Assembly (NCBI RefSeq): GCF_900590755.1 | Contig: NZ_UUOC01000042.1 | Location: forward strand, 1-61,366 | Source: Pseudomonas viridiflava | Lineage (GTDB): Bacteria > Pseudomonadota > Gammaproteobacteria > Pseudomonadales > Pseudomonadaceae | DNA: 61,366 nt | Direction of reading: 5' to 3' | Shown: in pieces, positions 18,040 through 26,950 of the stretch | Layout: the number at the start of each line of letters is the position of its first letter | Numbering within the stretch: position 1 is the stretch's first letter | Translations under genes and position numbers: made by a program | Notes under the pieces: generated by a model | Seen by the model: only the letters and a program-made list of their open reading frames with translations | Databases searched by the model: none | What the model was told of the DNA's origin: nothing

Positions 18040-18861
18040 ATGTCGGTGCAGTTTCGCAATAACGTCAATGTCATGGGCGACGGCCCGGCCACGCTGGTTT
18101 TTGCCCATGGTTATGGCTGCGACCAGAACATGTGGCGGTTCATGGCGCCGCTGTTTGCCAAGCGTTTTCGGGTGGTGCTGTTCGATATGGTGGGCAGCGG
18201 CCAGTCCGATATTTCTGCCTGGTACAAGCGCAAATACGACTCTCTCGAAGGCTATGCCAGCGACTTGCTGGAAGTGGTCAAAGAGTTTGCCGGGCCGGGG
18301 CCTCTGATCTATGTCGGGCATTCCGTCAGCGCCATGATCGGTGCATTGGCCGACCTCAAAGAGCCTGGGCATTTCGACGCCCACGTCATGATCGGTCCAT
18401 CGCCTCGCTACATCAACGACGGCGATTACGTGGGCGGCTTTACCCGGCAAGACATCGATTCGCTGCTGGAGGCGCTGGAAAGCAACTATTTGGGCTGGTC
18501 GGGCAATATGGCACCGGCGATCATGGGCGCGCCTGACCATCCCGAACTGGGTCAGGAACTGGCGGACAGCTTCTGCCGCGCCGACCCGCAGATTGCCAAG
18601 CAGTTTGCCCGTGTCACGTTTACGTCCGACCACCGCCAGGACGTTGCCCGCCTCACCACCAACACGCTCATCCTGCAATGCAGCGACGACTTGATCGCCC
18701 CGGTGCAAGTGGGCGAGTTTCTTCATCGTGCCATTGCCGGCAGCACGCTGCGCCACATCGAAAACGTTGGCCATTGCCCGCACATGAGTGCCCCCGGCGC
18801 CTGTATCGCGGCCATTGACGAATTCCTCGCTGATTCTGGAGTAGTAGCTCTTGTTGAATGA
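18040..18861 (+). CDS. RsbQ-like alpha/beta hydrolase
   Basis: A 273-residue hydrolase. The catalytic triad is visible: Ser in YVGHSVSAMI, Asp in LQCSDDLIAP and His in VGHCPHMSAP, with an oxyanion loop at FAHGYGCDQNMWR. The sequence follows Bacillus RsbQ through its length (FDMVGSGQSD, YASDLLEV, GPSPRYIND). RsbQ makes or processes a small molecule sensed by the PAS domain of its partner RsbP. Here the next gene, overlapping by 11 bases, has a PAS domain too but ends in a histidine kinase. ATG at 18040; an upstream in-frame TTG at 18028 is not needed. Confidence 0.92.
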   Translation: MSVQFRNNVNVMGDGPATLVFAHGYGCDQNMWRFMAPLFAKRFRVVLFDMVGSGQSDISAWYKRKYDSLEGYASDLLEVVKEFAGPGPLIYVGHSVSAMIGALADLKEPGHFDAHVMIGPSPRYINDGDYVGGFTRQDIDSLLEALESNYLGWSGNMAPAIMGAPDHPELGQELADSFCRADPQIAKQFARVTFTSDHRQDVARLTTNTLILQCSDDLIAPVQVGEFLHRAIAGSTLRHIENVGHCPHMSAPGACIAAIDEFLADSGVVALVE

Positions 18862-20026
18862 AGTCGACGCCCTGCCAGGTAGCGATGAACTGATCGAGAA
18901 CGCGCCCTGTGGCCTGTTGTTGACGCTGGACGACGGCACGATAAAACGCGTCAACCTGACTTTCTGTCACTGGCTGGGCATGCCCCGCGAAGCGGTCTTG
19001 GGGCGACGTTTCCAAGACCTGTTGAGTATGGGCGGCAAACTCTTTCACCAGACCCATTGCTTGCCGTTGCTGCAAATGCGTGGTTCGGTGGCCGAAGTCA
19101 AACTGGACCTGTTGCGCCAGGACGGCAGCACTATCAGCATGATGTTCAATGCCGTGCGCCGACAAACCCCACAAGGCTACCTGCATGAGCTGGCGTTGTT
19201 CGGCGCCCAGGAGCGGACCACCTACGAGCGTGAGCTGACGGCAGCGCGCAAAATGGCCGAAGAGTTGTTGTTGCAGCAATTGAGCTCGCAGAAAGAGCTA
19301 TCGTCCGCCCAGAACCGTCTGCGCCTGGCCGAGATTGAAGCGGAGATACGCGCGACCTTCGCCGAGCAGATGGTGGGCTTTGTCAGCCATGACCTGCGCA
19401 ACCCCTTGGCCGCAATCAAGATGGCTGCGGGCCTGATCGGTCTGGACGAGTTGAGCGAACGCCAACAGCGCAGCCTGGGGCATGTCTTGGTCTCGGTGGA
19501 GCGGGCCCAGCGGCTGATCGTCAATCTGCTGGACTTCACCCAGGCACGGGTTGGCCGAGGGATTACCGTGTTGCCTCAGGCCGTTGATCTGCACAAAGTG
19601 ATCGGCGCCTGCGTCGAAGAACTGCGGCTGATGTTCCCGGGCCGCACGCTGATCCATCGAATCGAAGGCGAAGGGCCGTGTACTGCCGACGCTGATCGAC
19701 TGTTTGAGCTAGTGGAAAACCTGGTCAGCAACGCCGTGACCTACGGCGCCCCTGACGGCGAAATCGTCGTGACCTCTGCCTTTGAAGCGCAGTGGATCAA
19801 GATATCAGTCCACAACCTCGGCCCGGCGATTGATCCGGAACTGATCGGCAGCCTGTTCGAGCCGATGCTGTACGGCGTCGCCGAGGACAACGATGCCCAC
19901 ACGGTCGGGCTTGGCCTGTTCATCGTCCGGGAAATCGCCCGCGCGCACTGGGGGGACGTAAGCCTCAGCTCCAGCGAGGAACAAGGCACCACCTTCGTGG
20001 CCAGCCTGGCGCGGCCGGTGGGGTGA
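18851..20026 (+). CDS. PAS-domain sensor histidine kinase
   Basis: A 391-residue kinase without membrane segments. It has a PAS domain at about residues 12-120 (ENAPCGLLLTLDDGTIKRVNLTF, GRRFQDLL), a coiled coil (130-170), a HisKA dimerisation helix with phosphoacceptor His180 (FVSHDLRNPLAAIK), and an ATPase domain with N box LVENLVSNAVTYG and G box GLGLFIVREIA. It starts with TTG at 18851, with GGAG nine bases before, inside the end of the hydrolase gene, which implies translational coupling. The cysteine/phenylalanine-rich PAS suggests it senses a product of the hydrolase. No response regulator is adjacent. Confidence 0.92.
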   Translation: MLNEVDALPGSDELIENAPCGLLLTLDDGTIKRVNLTFCHWLGMPREAVLGRRFQDLLSMGGKLFHQTHCLPLLQMRGSVAEVKLDLLRQDGSTISMMFNAVRRQTPQGYLHELALFGAQERTTYERELTAARKMAEELLLQQLSSQKELSSAQNRLRLAEIEAEIRATFAEQMVGFVSHDLRNPLAAIKMAAGLIGLDELSERQQRSLGHVLVSVERAQRLIVNLLDFTQARVGRGITVLPQAVDLHKVIGACVEELRLMFPGRTLIHRIEGEGPCTADADRLFELVENLVSNAVTYGAPDGEIVVTSAFEAQWIKISVHNLGPAIDPELIGSLFEPMLYGVAEDNDAHTVGLGLFIVREIARAHWGDVSLSSSEEQGTTFVASLARPVG

Positions 20027-20033
20027 TATTGGA

Positions 20034-20125
20034 CTGTTGGAGCGAGGCTTGCCCGCGAATTAGCCGACGCAGTAAGTCAGTCACACTGCGTTATCGTTCT
20101 TCGCGGGCAAGCCTCGCTCCAACAG
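20034..20125. repeat. Palindrome, GGAGCGAGGCTTGCCCGCGA family
   Basis: The arms CTGTTGGAGCGAGGCTTGCC and its complement are perfect over about 28 bp. It lies between the converging kinase and LysE-type genes. Confidence 0.9.
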
Positions 20126-20133
20126 ACAACCGC

Positions 20134-20739
20134 TCACACAATCACCGTCAACCACGTCGACACCAGCAACAACCCCGCCATGCAGCGGTTGAAGCGCTGC
20201 ATGCTCAGTGGCGAGCGGAAGAATCGGTTGGCGCTGACGCCCAGCAAGGCCCAGACGGTCATGCAGGGGATGGCGATGGCAAAGAACAGCAACGCCAGAT
20301 AGACGACTCGTAACGTACGATCGGCGTCTGTCCCGGCGAAGACGCTGACCACCGCCAACGCCATCATCCAGGTTTTCGGGTTGACCAGTTGCAGGCTTGC
20401 CGCTCCCCAAAGCCCCAGGCGCGGGCCTTTGTTGTCCGCGCGATCTATCTCGATGGCTGCCGGGGGCGCACGGAAAATCTGCCAGGCCATCCAGCTCAGC
20501 CAGGCGATGCCGATCCACGACATGGTCGTCTGAAGGGTTTGATGCCGAGCCAGAAAATCCCCCACCCCCGTACCCACCAGCAGCACCAGCCCGGCGGCCC
20601 CAGCGCAGGCGCCCATCACGATGGGTACGGCGGCAAGCAGGCCGTGGCGCGAGGTGTTGGTGAGCACCAGAATGTTGGTCGGCCCCGGCGTGATCGAGGA
20701 AACAAAGGCAAACAGCATGAAGGGTAAAAACTGGTCCAT
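20134..20739 (-). CDS. LysE/RhtB-family exporter
   Basis: A 201-residue inner membrane exporter with about six helices. The family signature is at the start: FVSSITPGPTNILVLTNTSRHG (S-x-x-P-G-P). LQLVNPKTWMMALAVVSVF is the conserved N-P-K helix. The family exports amino acids or related small molecules. The AraC-type gene lies 52 bp upstream on the same strand, so it probably shares a transcript with, or is controlled by, that regulator. Confidence 0.9.
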   Translation of the reverse strand: MDQFLPFMLFAFVSSITPGPTNILVLTNTSRHGLLAAVPIVMGACAGAAGLVLLVGTGVGDFLARHQTLQTTMSWIGIAWLSWMAWQIFRAPPAAIEIDRADNKGPRLGLWGAASLQLVNPKTWMMALAVVSVFAGTDADRTLRVVYLALLFFAIAIPCMTVWALLGVSANRFFRSPLSMQRFNRCMAGLLLVSTWLTVIV

Positions 20740-20791
20740 GACACAACTCTGGGTGATTGATCGTCAGTCGATCATCGCCGCTGGGGTTGCC

Positions 20792-21628
20792 TCAGTCTGG
20801 AAGGTTTGAGCAGCGCTTGCGGTAATCCGCCGGAGTCATGCGATAGGCGCGCTGGAACCAGCGACCCAGATGGCTCTGGTCGGCAAAGCCCAGGCTTGCC
20901 GCGACTTCGGCCGGGGACTGGCCGCTGGCCAGAAACCGTCGCGCCCGGGCCAGCCGCAGCTGAATCAGGTAAGCGTGGGGCGCCAGGCCGAAGGCCGCCT
21001 TGAAGGCACGGGTCAGGCGAAAACGGTCAACCCCGGTCACCCGCGCCAGATCATCCAGGCCGATGTCTTGACTCATGTGGCTGTGCAGAAAATCCCTGGC
21101 GGTCTGCGCCACCAGCGGCAGGCGCGGGTCCGGGGTGATCAGGGTTCGCCAGCGCATGTGACTGGTCAGATGGCCCAGAAGATCGTCCAGCGCGGTCTGG
21201 CGCACGATGCGCATTTCTTCGCCATGCAGCGAGCGGAAGGCATTGGCGGTGGCATTGGCCAGGCGCAAGTCGTCAGCCTGTGTGGCGGCGAAACTGAGCT
21301 GGCAATGGCTGGGCGTTTGTTCGAACAGCGAATGCAGCTCGCGGTCCAGCCACTTCGGGTCCAGGTACAGCGTCTGGTAGGTGAAGCCTTCCGGCGCGGG
21401 AGCATCGCCGTCATGAATCTCGCCCGGCTCCAGCAAAAACACCCGGCCCGGGGTGCTGATGTACTGCTGGCGCTGGCAGCGGAATTGCTGCACCCCTTGC
21501 TCGGTAAACCCCACCAGATAACTGTCATGCCAGTGTGGATCGTAGGCATGGCCTTCAAAATGCGCCCGAATCGTCTCAATGCCGGACTCTGCATCCTGCT
21601 TCAAATCGATCCAGTTGCTGCTGGTCAT
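20792..21628 (-). CDS. AraC-family transcriptional regulator
   Basis: A 278-residue regulator. Its N-terminal cupin-like domain has HWHDSYLVGFTEQGVQQFRC and VFLLEPGEIHDGDAP (a 'H..H' sensor pocket pattern). The C-terminal DNA-binding region has two helix-turn-helix motifs: IGLDDLARVTGVDRFRLTRAFKAAFGLAPHAYLIQLRL and SPAEVAASLGFADQSHLGRWFQRAYRMTPADYR, the AraC signature. The likely target is the LysE-type exporter just downstream, because AraC/exporter pairs of this type are common. The ligand is unknown. Confidence 0.92.
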   Translation of the reverse strand: MTSSNWIDLKQDAESGIETIRAHFEGHAYDPHWHDSYLVGFTEQGVQQFRCQRQQYISTPGRVFLLEPGEIHDGDAPAPEGFTYQTLYLDPKWLDRELHSLFEQTPSHCQLSFAATQADDLRLANATANAFRSLHGEEMRIVRQTALDDLLGHLTSHMRWRTLITPDPRLPLVAQTARDFLHSHMSQDIGLDDLARVTGVDRFRLTRAFKAAFGLAPHAYLIQLRLARARRFLASGQSPAEVAASLGFADQSHLGRWFQRAYRMTPADYRKRCSNLPD

Positions 21629-21828
21629 GGCGAATTCCTGTGATGAAAAATCAGGGTTTATCTATACAAACGAACTTTTATTTGGTTTTTTTGCACCCAT
21701 CTGGATGATATTGCCTACAAGCCCAACTGAAAGTCTGGAAGATTTGTGCAAAGTGGCGCTACAGTCGTTGTGCTTTGGTATTCACACCACCGCAACCCCC
21801 AACTACCCCCAGCTCAGACAGGACTGAC

Positions 21829-23013
21829 ATGAGGCAATCCATCGCCGAAGATATAGCCGTAATCGGTCGGATAAGTGCAGTACCCGCCATCCTCCAAGTC
21901 ATCAGCGAAACCACCGGCATGGGTTTTGCGGCTGTTGCGCGGGTCACCGATTCATCCTGGACCGCTTGCGCGGTGCTCGACAAGCTGAACTTTGGCTTGC
22001 AGCCCGGAGGTGAGCTGGAGTTGACCACCACCATCTGCCATGAAATCCAGTCGTCCCATTTGCATGAAGCGGTGATTATCGATTGTGTCAACGAGGACGA
22101 TAAGTACCGTTTGCACCACACGCCGCGGATCTACAAATTTCAGAGCTACATATCCGTGCCGGTGTTCCTCTCCGACGGTTCGTTTTTCGGCACCATCTGC
22201 GCGCTTGATCCCGAGCCCGCCAAACTGAAAAACACCTCCATCGAATCGATGATGACCTCGTTTTCGCGGCTGTTGGCGATCCAGATAGAAGCCGAGGAAA
22301 GCCTGGAGCGGGCCCGTGAGGATCTGCGCGCCGAGCGTGAAGTCTCCGAATGGCGTGAGCAGTTCATCGCTGTATTGGGTCATGACCTGCGCAACCCGTT
22401 GTTCGCGATAACCGCCAGCGCCGAACTGCTGTTGCGCAAATCGCTGGACGACAAGGCCCACAAAATCGCTCAGCACATTCTGACTTCCGGCAAGCGCGCC
22501 TCGCATCTGGTCGATGATGTGCTGGATTTCGCCAGAGGGCGACTGGGCCACGGCATCCCGTTGAGCCTGCGTGAATGCGACGACCTTGAAGCAGCATTGC
22601 AGCATGTGGTCGCCGAAGTGCAGCAGATTCATCCATCAAGACGCATCCGCTCATCCATTGCCGGCCTGGAACAGGTGCGTTGTGATCGCGAGCGCATCGC
22701 GCAATTGCTGTCCAATCTGGTGGCCAATGCCATCGCCCATGGCGACAGCAATGGCGAGGTTCAAGTGCTGGCGGGCGTTGTAGTCGGTGAGTTGTGCATC
22801 AGCGTCAGTAACCAGGGCGAGCCCATCCCCGAGGATGTCTTACCGCAGCTGTTCCAGCCTTATTCTCGGCCGGGGGCGGAAGAGCCGCAGGCCGGACTGG
22901 GGTTGGGCTTGTACATCGCCAGCCAGATCGCCAAGGCTCATGGCGGGCGGCTGGACGTGCGCTCGACCCGGGAAGACGGCACGACCTTCACTTTCAGCAT
23001 GCCGTTGGTCTGA
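21829..23013 (+). CDS. GAF-domain sensor histidine kinase
   Basis: A 394-residue soluble kinase. A GAF domain at about residues 18-155 (VARVTDSSWTACAVLDKL, YISVPVFLSDGSFFGTICALDPEP) is followed by a coiled linker, HisKA with His185 (VLGHDLRNPLFAITAS) and an ATPase domain with N box LLSNLVANAIAHGD and G box GLGLGLYIASQIAKAHGG. GAF kinases of this type sense light, redox or small ligands. A Cys is present in the GAF (LTTTICHEI), but no phytochrome PHY domain is seen. AGGA is five bases before the ATG. It ends tail to tail, one base apart, with the alkylation repair gene. Confidence 0.92.
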   Translation: MRQSIAEDIAVIGRISAVPAILQVISETTGMGFAAVARVTDSSWTACAVLDKLNFGLQPGGELELTTTICHEIQSSHLHEAVIIDCVNEDDKYRLHHTPRIYKFQSYISVPVFLSDGSFFGTICALDPEPAKLKNTSIESMMTSFSRLLAIQIEAEESLERAREDLRAEREVSEWREQFIAVLGHDLRNPLFAITASAELLLRKSLDDKAHKIAQHILTSGKRASHLVDDVLDFARGRLGHGIPLSLRECDDLEAALQHVVAEVQQIHPSRRIRSSIAGLEQVRCDRERIAQLLSNLVANAIAHGDSNGEVQVLAGVVVGELCISVSNQGEPIPEDVLPQLFQPYSRPGAEEPQAGLGLGLYIASQIAKAHGGRLDVRSTREDGTTFTFSMPLV

Positions 23014-23014
23014 C

Positions 23015-24118
23015 TCAGAGCAGCAGATCGAAGCTGCTCTTTGCCAGGCAGTCACCATTGATCAGCACGTCCAGCTCGTGCTTGCCAGCGTAGTGAACAC
23101 GGGTGGTGAAGTTGCGCAGTTGCGGCTTGCGGGTCACGAGCACTGATTCTCCGGCCCCCAGCTCCAGGGTTTTTAGCTTGAAAACCTTGGCCGAGGTGCC
23201 GCCGGATTTCTTCACGTAATGAATCGCGTAATCGATGATCAGGCGCTGGCTTTGCTGTGACGTCGAAGTCACACGAAAGGCCAAGCTGAGGGTGTCGCCC
23301 AGACGAATTTCCTGCGGTGTTACGCTGAGCTGGTCCACCCGCACGTCAGCCTTGTGACCGGCGCCCATGATGCTCAGCGCGCGGCGATCGCCTTTTTTGA
23401 TCAGCGAGCGCAATGCATGCCGGGCGATCCAGGCGGTGTGCGGGTTATCCAGTGACCAGTTTTCGAGGTAGTCCAGCACCCACTCGGGGTTGTCCTTGGT
23501 GATGTCGTTCAGGTGATTGGCCACGGACTTGCGCACGTACAGGCTGCTGTCGGCCTTGAGGTTATCCAGAATCGACAACACCGGCGCCGGGTCGGCCATC
23601 AACGGCTCGATACGAAACGACCACGGCAGACGCGGGCGGCTACCTTCACTGGCCAGGCGTCGCACATGCTCGTTTTCGTCCTGGGACCAGCCTTGCATGA
23701 TGCCCAGTGCGCGGGGGAAATCCAGGCGCAGGAAATGCCGCACGCCAAACTCCGACGAGCCGAACGTGGTGAAAAACTTCAGGGCCTGCATCGAGCGCTC
23801 GAAATCGTGCTGGCCGTACAGCGCGACATATTCCGGCAGGATCAGGCTGACGAAGCTGCTGTTCAGCCGTGGCGCGAGTCGATAGAGAATCCCCAGCGCC
23901 TCGGGGTAATCGGCCGGCAGCCCGGCATGCAGACCACGACTGACCCGATTGAGACGCTGCATCAACGACTGGCTATCAAGATCGTGGGCGACGTGGGCCA
24001 GAAATGCAGGCGTGTCGAACCCCGGATAAATCGCCGTGGTCTGCTCAGCGATGTGCTGCAACCGGGCCATGTTGAAAATTTCTTTCAGCGCCGGGGCGGG
24101 TTGTGGGGTGTCGGTCAT
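23015..24118 (-). CDS. DNA alkylation repair protein (AlkD-like HEAT-repeat)
   Basis: A 367-residue protein built of HEAT-like helical repeats (RALGIMQGWSQDENEHVRRLASEGSRPRLPW is the typical conserved stretch, then DNLKADSSLYVRKSVANHLNDITKDNP and PHTAWIARHALRSLIKKGDRRAL). In AlkD/AlkC-type enzymes these repeats wrap the duplex and release alkylated bases. The last 110 residues (VTPQEIRLGDTLSLAFRV to the end) form a beta-rich Ig-like extension, as in the AlkC branch rather than the shorter AlkD. No alkylation-response operon is nearby. Confidence 0.88.
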   Translation of the reverse strand: MTDTPQPAPALKEIFNMARLQHIAEQTTAIYPGFDTPAFLAHVAHDLDSQSLMQRLNRVSRGLHAGLPADYPEALGILYRLAPRLNSSFVSLILPEYVALYGQHDFERSMQALKFFTTFGSSEFGVRHFLRLDFPRALGIMQGWSQDENEHVRRLASEGSRPRLPWSFRIEPLMADPAPVLSILDNLKADSSLYVRKSVANHLNDITKDNPEWVLDYLENWSLDNPHTAWIARHALRSLIKKGDRRALSIMGAGHKADVRVDQLSVTPQEIRLGDTLSLAFRVTSTSQQSQRLIIDYAIHYVKKSGGTSAKVFKLKTLELGAGESVLVTRKPQLRNFTTRVHYAGKHELDVLINGDCLAKSSFDLLL

Positions 24119-24165
24119 GGGCGATGGGTCTCGATGGCTTGGTGCGCAGTATTGCGCAACTGAAC

Positions 24166-24257
24166 CTGTTGGAGCGAGGCTTGCCCGCGAACCAGCCGTC
24201 TTGGTACATCAGACGGAACGCGTCATCGTTTTTCGCGGGCAAGCCTCGCTCCAACAG
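24166..24257. repeat. Palindrome, GGAGCGAGGCTTGCCCGCGA family
   Basis: Perfect opposed arms about 28 bp long, just before the small secreted-protein gene. Confidence 0.9.
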
Positions 24258-24390
24258 AATCAGCCATTGCACATCCTTGTTACAAACTTGAAAGCGCTTT
24301 GCTTGCTCATCGCACCGGCCGGGGGCGAACCTACGTGGGCAATCGCCATCAAACGCCTGAATCGTTACCGTTTCCCACAGAAGGTAAGTG

Positions 24391-24717
24391 ATGAACAGTT
24401 CTGCGCGACTTTTAGCATTCTCCACGCTGGGCGGCCTGCTATTGAGCGGCTTGGCCAGTGTTTCCCAAGCCCAGACGCTGCCCAACAGCACGCTCAACAA
24501 TGGCAACCCGAATAACAGCCCCATCCACCGGGCCAATCCCAACAGCCGACAGGGCACCGAATCGAGTATCCCACCGGTGCGCGGACCGAGCACTGCGCCC
24601 AATCCGCGACCGCCGACTCTGGAAAACGGCGGCATCCGCAACGGCTATGACACCCGCCAGCAGCCTGCCAGGCCATCGGGTAGCGATAGCAGTCGTGACC
24701 GTAAAACCACCGATTGA
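24391..24717 (+). CDS. Small secreted Asn/Pro-rich protein
   Basis: A 108-residue exported protein: a signal peptide (core about 7-24, SQAQT site), then a low-complexity mature region rich in Asn, Pro, Ser and Arg (NNGNPNNSPIHRANPNSRQG, PPVRGPSTAPNPRPPTLENG) with no cysteines. It is probably disordered and periplasmic. AAGG is six bases before the ATG. It lies 53 bp before the aldose dehydrogenase gene on the same strand and may be co-transcribed with it. No family recognised. Confidence 0.75.
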   Translation: MNSSARLLAFSTLGGLLLSGLASVSQAQTLPNSTLNNGNPNNSPIHRANPNSRQGTESSIPPVRGPSTAPNPRPPTLENGGIRNGYDTRQQPARPSGSDSSRDRKTTD

Positions 24718-24770
24718 GCTTTTCATTCCCCGTCCGCCGAGGGCATTTTCATGCACATAAGGAATCGTTC

Positions 24771-25919
24771 ATGCATTGCAAAACCTTGATCGCCACACTT
24801 TGCGCCAGCGCCGTTCTGGCCCTGTCGCTCAACGCTTCAGCCGGTCCCGTACAGGATTTCAAAACCGAACAAGGCACGATCAGTGTCGAGGAAGTTGCCA
24901 AAGGCCTGGATCATCCCTGGGCTCTGGCCTTCCTGCCGGATAACAAAGGCATGCTGATCACCGAAAAGCCCGGCAACCTGCGGATTGTTTCGCCTGACGG
25001 AACCCTCTCCAAACCGCTGTCCGGCGTGCCTAAAGTCTGGGCCCAGGGGCAGGGCGGTCTGCTGGATGTGGTGCTTTCGCCAAGCTTCGCCACTGACCGT
25101 ATGGTTTACCTGACTTTTTCTGAAGTGGGCGAAGACGGTAAAGCCGGAACCGCCGCAGGGCGCGGGCGTTTGTCTACGGACCTGACCAGACTGGAAGACT
25201 TCAATGTGATCTTCCGCCAGCAACCCAAGTTGTCGGTGGGCAACCACTTTGGCTCGCGGATGGTGTTTGATCGCGACGGTTATCTGTTCATCGCCCTGGG
25301 TGAAAACAACAACCGTCCAACGTCTCAGGACCTGGACAAGCTGCAGGGCAAGATCGTGCGCCTGTTCGCCGATGGCAAGGTACCGCCGGACAATCCGTTC
25401 GTGGGCCAGAAAAGCGTGCGTCCGGAAATCTGGTCGTTTGGCCATCGCAACCAACAGGGCGCAGCCTTGAACCCTTGGACGGGCACTCTGTGGACCAATG
25501 AACACGGGCCCAAAGGCGGCGATGAGGTGAACATCATCGAGCGGGCGCAGAACTACGGCTGGCCGCTGGCGACCCACGGCATCGACTATTCCGGGGTACC
25601 GATTTCCGAAGCCAAGGGTGAGTTTGTCGAAGGCACGATCAAGCCGTTCCACGTCTGGCAGAAATCGCCGGGTATCAGCGGCATGGCGTTCTACGATGCG
25701 TCACGCTTCAAGGCCTGGGATCACAACCTGTTCATTGGCGCGCTGGCCAGTGAAGAGCTGATTCGCCTGGAGTTCGAGGGCGACAAGATTGTTCATGAAG
25801 AACGTTTGCTGGGGGATTTGAAGAAACGCATCCGCGATGTACGCCAGGGCCCGGATGGTTATATCTATGTATTGACCGACGAGGGTGATGGGCAACTGTT
25901 GAAAGTTGGGTTGAAGTAA
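24771..25919 (+). CDS. PQQ-dependent aldose sugar dehydrogenase (YliI-like)
   Basis: A 382-residue periplasmic six-bladed beta-propeller with a signal peptide (SLNASAGPV site). It contains GLDHPWALAFLPD with LLITEK-type strand (MLITEKPGNLR), GGLLDVVLSP, SVGNHFGSRMVFDRDGYLFIALGE, FGHRNQQGAALNPWTGTLWTNEHGPKGGDEVN and NYGWP, the hallmarks of soluble PQQ glucose/sorbosone dehydrogenases; the His/Arg/Asn residues in these strands bind PQQ and Ca2+. It oxidises aldoses to lactones in the periplasm. AAGGA is seven bases before the ATG. No PQQ synthesis genes are in the window. Confidence 0.92.
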   Translation: MHCKTLIATLCASAVLALSLNASAGPVQDFKTEQGTISVEEVAKGLDHPWALAFLPDNKGMLITEKPGNLRIVSPDGTLSKPLSGVPKVWAQGQGGLLDVVLSPSFATDRMVYLTFSEVGEDGKAGTAAGRGRLSTDLTRLEDFNVIFRQQPKLSVGNHFGSRMVFDRDGYLFIALGENNNRPTSQDLDKLQGKIVRLFADGKVPPDNPFVGQKSVRPEIWSFGHRNQQGAALNPWTGTLWTNEHGPKGGDEVNIIERAQNYGWPLATHGIDYSGVPISEAKGEFVEGTIKPFHVWQKSPGISGMAFYDASRFKAWDHNLFIGALASEELIRLEFEGDKIVHEERLLGDLKKRIRDVRQGPDGYIYVLTDEGDGQLLKVGLK

Positions 25920-25932
25920 TTATTGATGTTAA

Positions 25933-26006
25933 CTGTAGGCGCTTCCGCAGGCTGCGAATCAATGTATGTGATACATCGAATTCGCAGCCTGCGGCAGCGC
26001 CTACAG
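25933..26006. repeat. REP-like palindrome, variant arms
   Basis: The arms CTGTAGGCGCTTCCGCAGGC and GCGGCAGCGCCTACAG differ from the common family by GGCGC in place of GGAGC. It lies between converging genes. Confidence 0.85.
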
Positions 26007-26013
26007 GGATAAC

Positions 26014-26319
26014 TTAGTTATCTTGCTTGTCTTTCAAAACTTCACCGGTCTTGGCATCCAGGTCCACATCCCACTCAACACCTTTGGCATCGCGCAGTTC
26101 CACCTGGTACACATAACGCTCAGCGTGCTTATCCAGCTCGGTGTCGTGGATGGTGAAGCCCGGGTGCTTGTCCAGCGCCAGTTTGTTGAGCTTTTCGAAG
26201 TCCATCACAGTGCCGGCTTTATGCAGGCGGACCACTTCGTCCGGGCCGATATCTGCTTGAGCAACGCCGGCAGCGGCAGTCAGGGCAAGGGCGGCGAACA
26301 TGGCATGCAAAGTTTTCAT
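26014..26319 (-). CDS. PepSY-domain periplasmic protein
   Basis: A 101-residue protein with a signal peptide (ALTAAAGVAQADIG). One PepSY-type unit fills the mature part: KLNKLALDKHPGFTIHDTELDKHAERYVYQVELRDAKGVEWDVDLDAKTGEVLKDKQDN, seen as the end motif 'w.v.vda.tG.vl'. Such small PepSY proteins are often next to two-component systems; none is here. They may inhibit proteases or bind metal. It precedes nothing on its strand; the PACE gene starts upstream. Confidence 0.88.
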   Translation of the reverse strand: MKTLHAMFAALALTAAAGVAQADIGPDEVVRLHKAGTVMDFEKLNKLALDKHPGFTIHDTELDKHAERYVYQVELRDAKGVEWDVDLDAKTGEVLKDKQDN

Positions 26320-26396
26320 TTTCTATTCCTTTTGATTGATCTGACGGTATTGATCCAGTGGGAAGCAAATCGTTCCGTTGTCTGGTTGAAGCCAGA

Positions 26397-26858
26397 TTAA
26401 CCACACTTACTTAATTCATCCTTAATATTCAATGAAGGCTGTTTTGCCGAGTTCGGGACATCGAACAGCTGATCAAATAGTCGTTGGAACAATAGTGCAT
26501 AAAAGAAGAAAAATACGAACAGCCCCAGGTTGGTGACCAATGCCGCCCACCAGGAAATGCTCAGCCACGCGGCTACCAGTGGCACCAGCATCAACGTCAG
26601 GCCGCCTTCGAAGCCCAACGAATGCAGCAATCGGCGTTGCCAGGTTCTGCTGCGTTGCTTCTGGCGTGCCTCCCAGTGCTCGAAGCCCCAGTTATAAAGC
26701 ATGTTCCAGAGCAGCGCGGTCACCGACAGCATGACCGACAGGGCGCCGGAATGGCTCAGGCTGTCGTCATACACCCAGGCCAGGGAGGGGGACAACACCG
26801 CAATGGCGATCAGTTCGTAAAGCACTGCCTGGGTGATCTTGCGAGTCGGGCCTTGCAT
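26397..26858 (-). CDS. PACE-family multidrug efflux transporter
   Basis: A 153-residue membrane protein of four helices in two similar pairs (bacterial transmembrane pair, BTP domains). The first pair has RKITQAVLYELIAIAVLSPSLAWVYDDSLSHSGAL, where the conserved Glu in helix 1 is the proton-coupling residue in AceI, and NMLYNWGFEHWE. The second has HSLGFEGGLTLMLVPLVAAWL, with the matching Glu. PACE pumps export chlorhexidine, short-chain diamines and similar cations. The LysR gene at 26951 is divergent, 92 bp away, and is the expected regulator, as is usual for this family. Confidence 0.9.
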   Translation of the reverse strand: MQGPTRKITQAVLYELIAIAVLSPSLAWVYDDSLSHSGALSVMLSVTALLWNMLYNWGFEHWEARQKQRSRTWQRRLLHSLGFEGGLTLMLVPLVAAWLSISWWAALVTNLGLFVFFFFYALLFQRLFDQLFDVPNSAKQPSLNIKDELSKCG

Positions 26859-26950
26859 GGTCGGTCTCCTTGAAGTGGGATACCGATCAGGCTACCGACG
26901 GGCCGCTGCCAGCAAAAATGAGATAAATTGAGCCCCACGCAATTGAATTG

